From Leptasterias polaris (taxonomy: Eukaryota; Echinodermata; Asteroidea; Forcipulatida; Asteriidae), in assembly GCA_037783415.1 (NCBI GenBank), contig JAZGTN010000064.1, forward strand, positions 3,769,001-3,833,000: DNA of 64,000 nt. The letters are read 5' to 3'. The position numbers were made by a program, and so were the translations under genes. Below, piece after piece: positions 44,058 to 56,000 of the stretch. The stretch's first letter is position 1; each line of letters opens with the position of its first letter. The notes under the pieces were generated by a model, which ran no database searches, had not been told where the DNA came from, and saw nothing but the letters and a program-made list of their open reading frames with translations.

Positions 44058-47000
44058 GTCATGCCGTAGATCCCTTATGTCGTCACCGCTCAGCCATGGA
44101 CAACGAACTCCCCCGGCAGGAACTGGTCAAATGCGTCGTGGTCGGAGACAGCTCCACCGGCAAGACGCGTCTCATTGTCGCCCGGGCAACCAAAAGTGCG
44201 ATGACTAGAGCGCAGCTATTCCAGACGCACAAACCATCCGTGTGGGCTATCGACCAGTACCATAGATGTCAAGAGGTATGTTGAACAAATACTGGTAACC
44301 AGGAGCAGATTACCAGCCAAAATGCATTGTATAATGTAATGTACTCATTCATGGTTCCCAACAAAATTGTTCTTATTAAATATGTCCCAACAATAGATCG
44401 ATCCATTAAGCCCCGCCTCCTTATGAGTTGACCAATCACAGCCGCGAAATCTGATCACCATTTGAGCCGTTTGGTGATCTTTGCTCTAATGGTGATCAGG
44501 TTTCGTGGCTGTGATTGGTCAACTCGTAAGGAGGCGGGGCTTAATGGATCGGTGTATTGATGGGGGGATGTTACCTGATTATTAAATTTCAAATAAGTAT
44601 GACCAAAAACCTCCTCAAGCGTAGATTCAAATTATAACTAACACAAAATAATTGTAAATGAAGGGATTTTCAAATGAACTGAGCAGAAATAAAACAAGGG
44701 CCAAAACCATATTGATGATTTTTTATCCTTACCAATCTTATATAATACATTGAAATATAAATTTTAGTTTAGAAAGAAGACATCCAAGAAGAAGTTTTGG
44801 GGCGTAAACAATGTTGACTTTGATATAAAACAATGTAAAATGAGTAGGAACCTTAACTGTTAAGATATATTGTTAATATATTCTGTAGGTGGCCATCTAC
44901 ACATGTATGCCATCCGGTCTGTCCCTGCACCCACCCTTAACGTCACAACGCTCTCTCATCAGCATATCTTGTGACGCTTATTCAATTATCCAGTCAGAAG
45001 TGGACTTCAAATTGAATTGTGATTTTCTCTAACATGTGTTCTTTGGGCCCGGGTTCGGTTGTGTTATGTAGGTGCTCGAGAATTCCTGGGAGGTCGTGGA
45101 CGGAGTCAGTGTGTCACTAAGATTATGGGATACATTCGGAGATCACGAGAAGGACCGACGATTTGCCTATGGGAGGTAGGTCCCCCCCCTTTTTTCTTAA
45201 CTCAAGGGCAGACACAATGAATAAAGTAAACAAAGGAGAACAAATCTAAGCTAAATGCCGTTTTATTAGATGTTGTGGAACTGTTCCCTTTTCAGGCATT
45301 ATGAACCGGTGGAGGAAAAAGTATAAATAGGCCAACAAAAGACTGTTCGAGCGTCCCGCATATCCAAAACTAGAAAACAACTCGAACGAAGACTAGTATT
45401 TTTTTACGAAACCACGTATTCTTTTAAAATTCTATTTCTACAAAATTCTTGAAAATAAAAAAAATCCCATTGCAGTTTGTTATAAAAACAATATTAATTT
45501 GTATGTAATACAAATAGTTTGTTAAAATTACCACTGAAACAAAATTAAAGCTTGGGATGAGGATGTTTTTTTTTTTAAGAATCCCCATTTGCCAATCAGG
45601 CCCGCAAATTTGTGCGACTGTTCGGCAAAATTCTCAATTATTTACAAGTAACTGGAAGTGGAGGTCAAGTGTTATTTTCGGGTTTTCTTTGTTGATTTGT
45701 TATATTTATTTTACGTTCATACATTTCATTGCTATAATTTTACTTTCCCTACAATGTGATATAATTTTACTTTCCCTACAATGTGATATAATTTTACTTT
45801 CCCTACAATGTGATATAATTTTACTTTCCCTACAATGTGATATAATTTTACTTTCCCTACAATGTGATATAATTTTACTTTCCCTACAATGTGATATAAT
45901 TTTACTTTCCCTACAATGTGATATAATTTTACTTTCCCTACAATGTGATATAATTTTACTTTCCCTACAATGTGATATAATTTTACTTTCCCTACAATGT
46001 GATATAATTTTACTTTCCCTACAATGTGATATAATTTTACTTTCCCTACAATGTGATATAATTTTACTTTCCCTACAATGTGATATAATTTTACTTTCCC
46101 TACAATGTGATATAATTTTACTTTCCCTACAATGTGATATAATTTTACTTTCCCTACAATGTGATATAATTTTACTTTCCCTACAATGTGATATAATTTT
46201 ACTTTCCCTACAATGTGATATAATTTTACTTTCCCTACAATGTGATATAATTTTACTTTCCCTACAATGTGATATAATTTGACTTTCCCTACAATGTGAT
46301 ATAATTTTACTTTCCCTACAATGTGATATAATTTTTGGTAGCTATAAACTACATGTTAAATTAATGTATTTGAAGAGACAGTACCACTCACATGTTTAAA
46401 CTCCATATGATTGGGACTAATTTGCTCCCAGAAGTTCAAACACGCGCCAGACTTGCACAGTCTATAGGGATGCAAATGAGATATTAGCCGGGTTTCAGAA
46501 ACTAGTCCGCCCTAGTTTTGTCTTGTTTTCAATTTAAAAACGTTGCAATTGGCTACTTTAGCCCTTTGCGTGCTACGGGCGCAAATTTGCGCCCGCAACG
46601 TTTATTCCCTCACTGCTGTGGGCGCATATTTGTGCCCAACACAACTTGCTACTTGTTTTGCATACAATTACAATCGAGCTTTCTTTTGACCCCTGACATG
46701 CATCCAGGTACTTTTTGTACACTTCGATACATAGAAGCCATGTTACGAACGATTACGCGACAATTTTTCTTGAAAAAACCTGTATTTTCCGAGTTTTTCC
46801 GTGACTGTTAATCACCGTAAAACAAAATGGCCGCCACAGCAGCATTCCGGAAGATTTTCGCGGATTTTAACTCAGAAAAATCGGAGGTTGAGGATGTTTT
46901 GGGAGACGATAGCGACGATAATGCTTCAGTTGGGATATGTCTATTGACATCGGGCCAGATATCGGACGACGCTGGGGCCGAATCCGACGACGCTGATGGC

Positions 47001-50000
47001 ATCGTTCCTAATCCTATCCTATATAGGGTAGAACAGTCCAAGGTGTTGGGGATGGATTTAGGTGTGCTTTGGAAGTGTGTATTTTCTAAATTCTGCATTC
47101 AAAATCAATTCTGTTTGAACTACCTGGTTGCCAGTATTATAATATTCTACATTTGTCTTATTTTGCATTTTGCAATGAAATAATTCCTTCACACACAAAA
47201 AAGGCTTTTTAGTACAACCGTGTGTTATTTTAATGATTGTGCAAAAAGATTCCAGCGGGCAGGGAATAGTGTGTGTAGGGAATGGTAGCATGCAAAGGGT
47301 TAGACACTGTTTTTTGATATCATTTGGATGACCTATTTTCAGAGCTTGGCTGACATTCACCTAATGTACTTCTAATTGTAAAACACATGGGTCAAAGGTT
47401 GTCACTTGTAATTTTTTTTCTTATCAAGAGAAAATAGAATCAGCTGTTGCAAACTGTGCTTACCAACCAAAAGGACCTATGGTATGAATGCAAACGTTAG
47501 TGGCCTGACGTTTCCACCCTAGCAGAGTCGTTCTTGAACTTTGAATAACAACACAACTTACAAAAACAGGTATGCTGGCGTAACAAAAGCAGTCAAGTGG
47601 AACAGAGACCAGAAATGACGAAGATGAAAGCACACAGAAAGAGCAGGGGATGAACAAAGAAGAGGGTTACAAGGGGAAGGGGGGGGGGGGGGTGGGGTGA
47701 AGGGGCTGGTGTTCCCAACCTCTTGTGGTCAAACTAGCCCCTACCCCAATAGTATACTGTTCAAAATGTCAAGACCAGACTACTTCCTTCTCAGAACTAA
47801 CATTTCTCCCAAAAGAGTTGTATACATAGTTGTACTCGCTTCACACATCACGTAGAGAGCTTGTTTATCATAAAGTCAGAAATTGTTACCAATTTGCCTT
47901 GCAGACAGACAATATAAAAACCAGTTTAACTGTTTGGTCCATCCTTCTCTCATCCAGAGCTGACGTAGTCCTCTTGCTCTTCTCGGTCGCTGATGCCGTC
48001 TCTCTGAGAAACACGTCTAACGTCTGGCTCCCAGAAATACGTCACTTCTGCCCCCGAGCTCCCATAATTCTTTGCGGAACGAAGAACGACCTGCGATACG
48101 CAGACCTTAAAGCTTTACTCAAAGAGCGAGGGCCAGTGAGGTGCGTTTATCTGTTTGGAATTTGGTTTGATTTACGGTCTGTCAATCATGACCTCTAGTG
48201 GTTAAAAATGCCTTTCGTGTAATATCTGTAAATTGTGTAAACAATTATTTCTTGGTGTCCACCCCTTAAATGTTAGGGTTTTGCATCTTTGTTTGTTTTC
48301 GTAAACTGTTAAATGGAACCTGTGAGTTCCGGTTAACCGTTTAAGTGTTTTTATCGATTCCAATCAGAACTATGAGCCGACCTGTGAATAAAGCAAATGT
48401 CAACACACTTTCCAGAGTTTATCTGGATTAAAAATAAAACTAGCCAGTCTTCACAGTCACGAAACCATTAACCACAGGTGTATTGGCATACAAAGCAAAA
48501 TGTATACAAAATTTCAGTTGAAAATAATGTGTTAATTTTAAAGGGGAATAAGAGTTGTCAATCATTGTCTCTGGATAGCATACATATATGTGGCTAACAT
48601 ATTCAAAGAAAAGGGAGGTGTAATCCTTTTGGTTTTTCCTTTGCTTATGTTTTTTGTTTTTTTTACTTTGGGCTTCAGTTTACCCACAAGGGATTTCAAC
48701 TACTTTTTGAAGGGTTAACCGGTTAAACATCTCAACCCTAATAAATGCCAATAAAGTGGGCATTGTACTGGCTCCCTTTTTTGTTATGAAGGGCCAGCAG
48801 CTATTGGGAAAGTTATGATCTATCTCAAATGAAAAAACTACTATTTTTATTGATTGTGAAAATGTTGAAGTTGCCAATGCCACCTCTGAATTCTCAGAAC
48901 CCATGTATCTCTTCTCCTACAGCCACCACTGTACCAGGCACCGACCGTTTGACCCCAAGGGTATCGTGTCGCCCAAAGAAGGGCGTCAAATTGCCAAGGA
49001 GATCAATGCATTCTATTATGAAACCAGTGCATACACTCTCTATGGTGTGGAAGAAGTGTTTGATAATGTGGTCCGAGCAGCGCTCATTGCAAGACGACAG
49101 CATCGCTTCTGGCAATCCAATCTTAAAAAGGTGTGTTCAATAGTAATAAATAAGCTCCCCATAGCAACCAAAACTAAATTATGCTAAATATTAAACAAAA
49201 ACTCAAAAAATATTTAAAAGTCTCTCAGCCTTTCGCAAACAAATAAGACATATGTTCTGGCAACTAAAGTTAATTTTCTGTTCAGTTTTTAGAGGGTTAG
49301 TCATTTGGTGGATGAGCTAGGCTCATCCAAAATTTAAAACACCCCGGACTAAACTGGCCAGACTTCATCTTGGAAAAATTACCTTACACCTTATGCAAAA
49401 CAGGGCCATTTTTAGGGGGCTAGTGTACCACAAATACCCCTATTTGAAAGTCAACAACTCCAGGGGCACAATATTGGATGTGAGTTTATGTTTTATTATT
49501 GACTCTACGCATGAGTTTCTCTCTATTGAGTGTGATGCACCCTACGAGGAACTTTGACTTTATAGCACCTTTCCAGGTAGGGTCATAGATTGGTTTTTGT
49601 CAACGTAATGCTGATTTACTGGGAAAATTATTTTAAAATAAATAAATAAAAAAGTCACATGTGTAAGTTTCAGCTGAATACAGTGTCTACTTGCTAATAG
49701 AGAACAGCAAAAATCTATCATGGTATTTTCACATAAACATTGGATCCATCCACGTTTAGCGAGGAGACATCTCTAGCCCCAGCATTCACAAATGGACACC
49801 AACCCTTAGACATCTGAGAAATGGTTCATGCATTAATCAGTTTATCAGATTCAAATGTTTTGGGGTGGAAAATTTTGCCAAACTCTATTATTTCAAAGGG
49901 TATCCTTTCTCAAAATAGTTTTTACTATCAACAGCTGCAGTGTTTCTTTACCGAGTAAGTTTGTATAGTCATTACTTTTTGGAGTATTTACCAATCTATG

Positions 50001-53000
50001 ATCCTACCTTTAAGGTGAGTAGTTGACATTGCTCTGGTAGTTCTTACCAGTTATCCAGGACATTCCCTAATCAGGAGTTGTCTTCCACCAGTGATTTAAC
50101 CTTTTACATTCCTTGAGCTTGAAATATCCAACTTGAAAGATTGTGAATAAAATAAGCCCTCCATTGGTGCCTTTAGGTCATGTTATCCACACCTAAACTA
50201 TGTCAGAAATGTGGAGCTTGAAATTTGCTTGAAGACACTGAGAACATTCATGTACTCAGCTCAACTGATTACCTGCACAGATGTGTCCTGGAGAGGAAGT
50301 AGACTCCATGGCCTGATAAGGTCACATCAACTTAAAAAAGGACTTAAAAGAACTGGTTGTGTCATCAATGATGACAAAGATATCAACAACGCATCCCAAA
50401 CACTGCTGCTTGCCTGGTATCCCTATCCTAGAAACACTACCACATCACTCCAATTCTCAAAGCTATTCACTGGCTGCCAATCCAGAAGGGCGCAATGATT
50501 ATAAAATACTCCTGCTCACCTTTAAGGCCCTGAACGGAACAGCTCTAAGTTATCATCAGTAAGCTGCTCTGCCGACATCAACCTCCTAGATCTCTCCGCT
50601 CCTCTTCTGAACACTTCCTCACCACCACACCAAGAACTAAATCTTAATGTCTCCCAAAGCTTTTTCACACACTTCACCCAAGTTGTAGAATACATATATG
50701 GTTTATTGTAAAAACATTCATATTAAAGCAGCCGATAGGCCCCCAAAAAATCTAATTTACAAATGTTTAAAAAGCTATATACAAATGCCCTACAATCTTC
50801 ACTTAGAACAGCTGCTACCCTGGACAATTTCAAATCCAACCTCCAATCCCACCTAACTCAACTTGCCTTCTCTTGATCTTTGCAATTATCAGTTTTTGTG
50901 AAGCGCATCAAGATTTCTCCCGGTTATGTTTTACCTTTACGCTATATAAGATTTGCTTATTATTATAAGGCTCTTGAAAGGAACATGATTCTGGATATCT
51001 GAGGCCTCTTGTAGTTCCTCTGACATCTAAAGTTCAGTTCAGTTTTTGTTACTTTTAAATGGTAATTGACAGAAAAACCAGTTCTCTTTTGATTCAATAA
51101 CCACTTTCTTTTCCATGATTAAATGTTCAGGTTCAGAGGCCCTTGCCCCAGGCTCCCTACTTGCCACCTTGCCCCATTGAACCAAGAATCGTTGTCCCTC
51201 CATCTACGTACGACAAAGACATCTCCAGTATGCTGAAGGACCTCACGTGTGCCGATGTGACATTCGTTGTCCATGGAGAATACATTCATGCCCATAAGGT
51301 AATAGCACCTGTTCTTGAACCCTTATCCTTCAATCAGAGCAGTGTTGACTCTACACTGAAACCTCTGAATCCCTATAAAGAGACCAGCATCTCAAAAACT
51401 TGTCAGTCTCCTGACGATGACTAGAGCAGGCTAGTCGAGACCGATTAAGAACTCACTCTGCAGCAGTGAAGTTAATATCAAGAAGTCCCCTCGATCCACT
51501 AAGCAAGTAGTATAGTCCCGCCGATTTCCTACCTTCCCCTACGACTACCGAGGTGATGCTCAGCGTATTCTAATTTCATGAGGTGAAGTCGAGGGAAAAT
51601 ATACCCTCCAACGATCATCGACGGAGTTGTAGTTTTAACCAAAGCTTGACTAAAAGCACTTCATAGGAAGAGTGCATTGGTTGCTACAGGTATAGTTCAT
51701 TGTTTACTGCGTGTATAGCGCGTCGTGTTAACAGGGTTTTAGTAAAAATAAGACTTATCATGTGACGTGCTCTTAACCAATCAAAAGGCCGAATCTTTGT
51801 AAGATGGGTTTTAGTATGCAGATATTGACTGCTTTGAGTGCTATGGATAAAACTACTAATCCCGAGGTGATACGCGGCCTTCAAGCCAAGGGAATAATTT
51901 AATGTGTCGCTCATCACCTCAGGACAGGTAGGTTTAACCATAGCACAAATAAAAACAGTCAATAGTTGTTATATACTAACCCATACATATACTGTGTCTA
52001 GACATCTAGGTACGGGTATAGTTCGGTGGTAACTACGGTTATAGTATGTTGATAGCTATGGGTATATTACGTTGATAGCTATGGGTATAGTACATGTACG
52101 TTGATAACTACGGGTATAGTACGTTGATAGCTACAGGTATAGTACGTTGATAGCTGTGGGTATAGTACGTTGATAGCTACGTGTATAGTACGTTGATAAC
52201 TACGGGTATAGTACATTGATAACTACGGGTATAGTACGTTAATAGCTATGGGTATAGTACATGTACGTTGATAGCTACGGGTATAGTACGGTGATAGCTA
52301 TGGGTATAGTACGTTGATAGCTATGGGTATAGTACATGTACGTTGATAGCTACGGGTATAGTACGTTGATAGCTACGGGTATAGTACATTGATAGCTACG
52401 GGTATAGTACGTTGATAGCTACGGGTATAGTACGTTGATAGCTACGGGTATAGTACGTTGATAGCTACGGGTATAGTACGTTGATAACTACGGGTATAGT
52501 ACATTGATAGCTACGGGTATAGTACGTTGATAGCTACGGGTATAGTACATTGATAGCTACGGGTGTAGTACGTTGATAGCTATGGGTATAGTACGTTGAT
52601 AACTACGGGTATAGTACGTTAATAGCTACGGGTATAGTACGTTGATAGCTAGGAGTGTAGCATGCAGCTTTCTGATGAAAATAAGACGTGTCGTTTGACA
52701 AGTTGTAAACCAATAACAAGGCAGAATCTTTGTAAGGGATGTTATAACAATAACTATGATTTTGTTCTTTTTATTCAAGGTGTGCCTCATAGCAGCCTCA
52801 TCTGTCTTCCATGATCTGTTTATGCTTGACCTCTCTGACCAGTTGGACAGCTCAGCATCTCAAGACAAAGACAGCCATTCGTACGGCCACCAGCACTGGT
52901 CAAGTCCTGTCTCTGTCCCTCACCAGCTCATGTCCACGTCGCCGGACATCATAGAAACCCCACCAGACAACTCATCTCATCACCACCCCCATCAACGTAG

Positions 53001-56000
53001 CAACTGTGACAGACACCAAGTCCTTATTGAAGAGGGATGCATGAGCATCTCCCCGAACGGCAACACCTGTGTGATTTCTACCCCCGCCAACAAGACCCCT
53101 CCCGTGCTCCCGCTGGAGGTCTTCCAAGATGACAGAACTGATTTTGAGGAGTCGATGGAGAGAGAAGATGTCAATGTGCCAAAAGAGGCTACCATTGTGC
53201 CTATGAGTTTAAGATACCTCCCTGGTAAGGTTATGAACCATCCGTCCTTCCATTCAATTCATCTACAGCAGGCGGAGGACCTGATCACCGGGAGGCCCAA
53301 GCTGCGTAGCGTAGTCGTCCTGAACTGTAAGATCACCAGGGACGCGTTCAGGGCGGTGCTTTGGTTCCTGTACACCGGGTCCCTCAGCCCTGAGAAGTGT
53401 GCTAACCTAAGCGACGTGATCACAGCGGCGTCGCTGTTGGACTTGCCGGACGTGGTGTCGGCCGTCGCGAACATTAAACACCAGGAGGAATACATGAACC
53501 TGGAGATTGCCGAGGCCTTTCTGGACAGGCGGAGAGATCGGTTCAGGGAGCTGTTTGCCGACAAAGGATTTTTATCAGGTGATTATTACATTTTTGTGAG
53601 GGAACAAGTAATTGTTTGTATTCAGAAGGTTGAAGGAACATCATCAAGGAGATGGTGACAGGTTGGAAAGCTCATAGCTGTTATATTTCACAAGACTTGA
53701 CGTCAGAGTTTCAGCCTAATTTTATGTTTGAGCATTAAATGAACTGGCATAAAGTCTTTGTTAGTGCATCATAAGGGATGAGCGAAGGCAGTCTTGGTGA
53801 GTTTTTTATGTAGTTTTGTAGCATCATGTGGCCGAGTGGTCTAGAGCATCAAATTCAAGCTCTAATGGCCGAGTCATGAGAGTGTGGGTTTAAATCCCGG
53901 TCGTGACGCTTGTGCTCTTGGGCAAGACACTTATTTATGATTGCTTCTCTTCACCCAGGATTAAATGGGTATCTGTGAGGGGAGAGATGGTTGTGTGATT
54001 GATTAGGGAGCGTCTCAAAAAGTCCAAACAGTAGGAATGTTCTAAATGGATCAGATAAGTATTCCAGTGCATGTATTTGGACCGGTCGGTCAGACCTCCA
54101 GAATGTTCCATTGGAACGTTCAGAATGCTTAAGCAAGTATTTGGACCGGTCGGTCAGACCTCCAGAACATTCCATTGGAACGTTCAGAATGCTTAAGCAA
54201 GTATTTGGACCGGTCGGTCAGACCTCCAGAACGTTCCATTGGAACGTTCAGAATGCTTAAGCAAGTATTTGGACCGGTCGGTCAGACCTCCAGAACATTC
54301 CATTGGAACGTTCAGAATGCTTAAGCGAGTATTTGGACCGATCGGTCAGACCTCCAGAACGTTCCATTGGAACGTTCAGAATGCTTAAGCAAGTATTTGG
54401 ACCGGTCGGTCAGACCTCCAGAACGTTCCATTGGAACGTTCAGAATGCTTAAGCAAGTATTTGGACTGGTCGGTCAGACCTCCAGAACGTTCCATTGGAA
54501 CATTCAGAATGCTTAAGCGAGTATTTGCTCTTGTAGGACTGTTCTTGAAGTTTATCACAACATCGTGATCCAGGATCGAATGTTCTGGTGGTCCACTGGA
54601 TTGCAGGCATATGTCTACAAGAATGTTCTTTCATACCTAGAACAGACAAGACTTTTGAGATGCTCCCTTAGCAACCTGTGCGCCTTTTGGCTGCCGGTTC
54701 TGCATACTTCAAAGGAGTTGATATGATTTCAGGAATGATTAAGGCCCAATGAACAGGGGTTGTAATAGTGTGAGGCGACTTAACATAATGTTTGAAAAGC
54801 GCTTATTAATCAATGCCTATTATTTGTAGTAGTGAAGGTTTTGTGTGATTGTCGTAGATATGGTGATCAAGCTTGACGATGGAGCAGTTATCACTCACAT
54901 GAGTCTATTGATGGTTCGCTGTGACCCGATGCTGGCCATGCTCAGTCGCCACTTCAAAGAACGATCTCATCAAGAGGTATGTACAAGTCATTCAAGGACT
55001 CGCCCATTTCCACCATTCTGTAACCCTTTCCTAACCATCAACGCCTTAAGTTGACTGCTCTCATGAATACCCCATCTTCGTTACCGCTGGCGACTTTAGT
55101 CGACTGCCCTCAAGAGCCTGAGCACAAATGCCATTTGTTATAAAGCTGTTGTTTTGACCATGTTCCCCTTCCATAGCCATGCTTACAATGATTGGAAAGA
55201 GAAAAATTTGATCTTTCCAATGGGGTCAATAAAATGAAGATGTTTATTACGTATTATTACTTTTGCTCTAAATTGAAATATTCAGGGTGATAAGGGAAGA
55301 ATGCAAAATTTAACACGCGGTATTTACACCGCGTGTTATATTTCCAGTTAAATTTTCCAGTGGTACTGGTGTAAGGGTTTGTTGAAAGTAGGTATGAATA
55401 GATTCTTGTAAACCTGAAAAATCATTATTCATCAGAGGTCATTCCAGGCTCATTAAGATGGGGCAAAGCAAGCATTGTGCAAAATGTGTGGGGATTAAAG
55501 GATTATGACCAGAGGGGATTAAGGGGATTGAGTCTGCCTTGAATAGTTCCTTTGTACTGTGCACTAGCTTACTTGGAAGATCTTTGCTCATGAATATTTC
55601 TTTTGACAAAACAGCCTACATGTATGTGCAGTGACCTGTAAGTTAAAGAGCAGATTATCACATGGTGCTACTGTACCATGTAAATACCATGTGTTTAATT
55701 TTGCATTCTTCCCTAATATTCTCACTTCGTAACCTGGAAAACAAAATTCATTTTTTTAAGTCTCTTTGCTTCACAAACAGGTGGTCTTGATAGGTTTCAA
55801 GAAGAACACCTTCAAGGCAGTCTTGGTGTACCTCTACACGGACCAGTTTCCAGACCAGCTGACCCGTAGCGAGATGCTCTCCGTCATCGAGGTGGCCAAC
55901 TTTCTGTGTCTACCAAGGCTGGTGGCGCTGACAGAGCAACGCTTGGTGCAGAGCTTCCAGGGGGACGCAACGGGGGAGTGCGATATTGGCGAGAACATCT

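Larger units (their letters stand above)
45176..47957 (+). other. RhoBTB: RhoBTB intron 2 with two DNA transposons
   Basis: GT-AG, 2782 bp, the longest intron seen. It carries MITE copy F with its 27-bp satellite (45340-46464), a piggyBac-like element (46562-47299) and a G-run at 47682-47693. Confidence 0.9.
49131..51130 (+). other. RhoBTB: RhoBTB intron 4
   Basis: GT-AG, 2000 bp. Contains a full AGGTAGGGTCATAG MITE (49574-50014) and a LINE 3' remnant (50480-50965). Confidence 0.9.
53826..54838 (+). mobile_element. tRNA-derived SINE (family 2, tail A) split by a TIR element
   Basis: The left piece 53826-54003 has catgtggccgagtggtctag, gtgggtttaaatcccggtcg and cttctcttcacccaggatta. The right piece 54670-54838 has tgtgcgccttttggctgcc, ggcccaatgaacagggg and gaaaagcgcttattaatcaa. 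Together they follow the order of the intact SINE at 15887-16236 (reverse complement). Confidence 0.78.
53579..54857 (+). other. RhoBTB: RhoBTB intron 6 with nested SINE/TIR element/minisatellite
   Basis: GT-AG, 1279 bp. Nearly all of 53826-54838 is a SINE split by a TIR element that itself consists mostly of a 64-bp tandem array. Confidence 0.9.

Noticed and set aside
44000..44095. Upstream in-frame Met ([11 protein letters not shown]) as RhoBTB start
   Set aside because: This stretch crosses the splice acceptor at 44056-44057 and is unlike RhoBTB N-termini; it is intron read through.
45557..46282. 241-residue ORF with ~20 repeats of a 9-residue hydrophobic unit
   Set aside because: It is the 27-bp satellite translated; period divisible by three and no stop in that frame. 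No signal peptide logic, no splice context and an intronic position.
52756..52779. Met at 52756 as start of a separate 300-residue gene
   Set aside because: The frame before 52780 is intron sequence with a clear acceptor; exons 5 and 6 join in phase.
53579..53658. Continuation of exon 6 to the stop at 53656
   Set aside because: Similarity to RhoBTB stops at the donor site, and exon 7 continues BTB2 in frame.
52012..54526. CRISPR-like arrays
   Set aside because: Units are contiguous with no spacers, no cas genes, and the host is a eukaryote.
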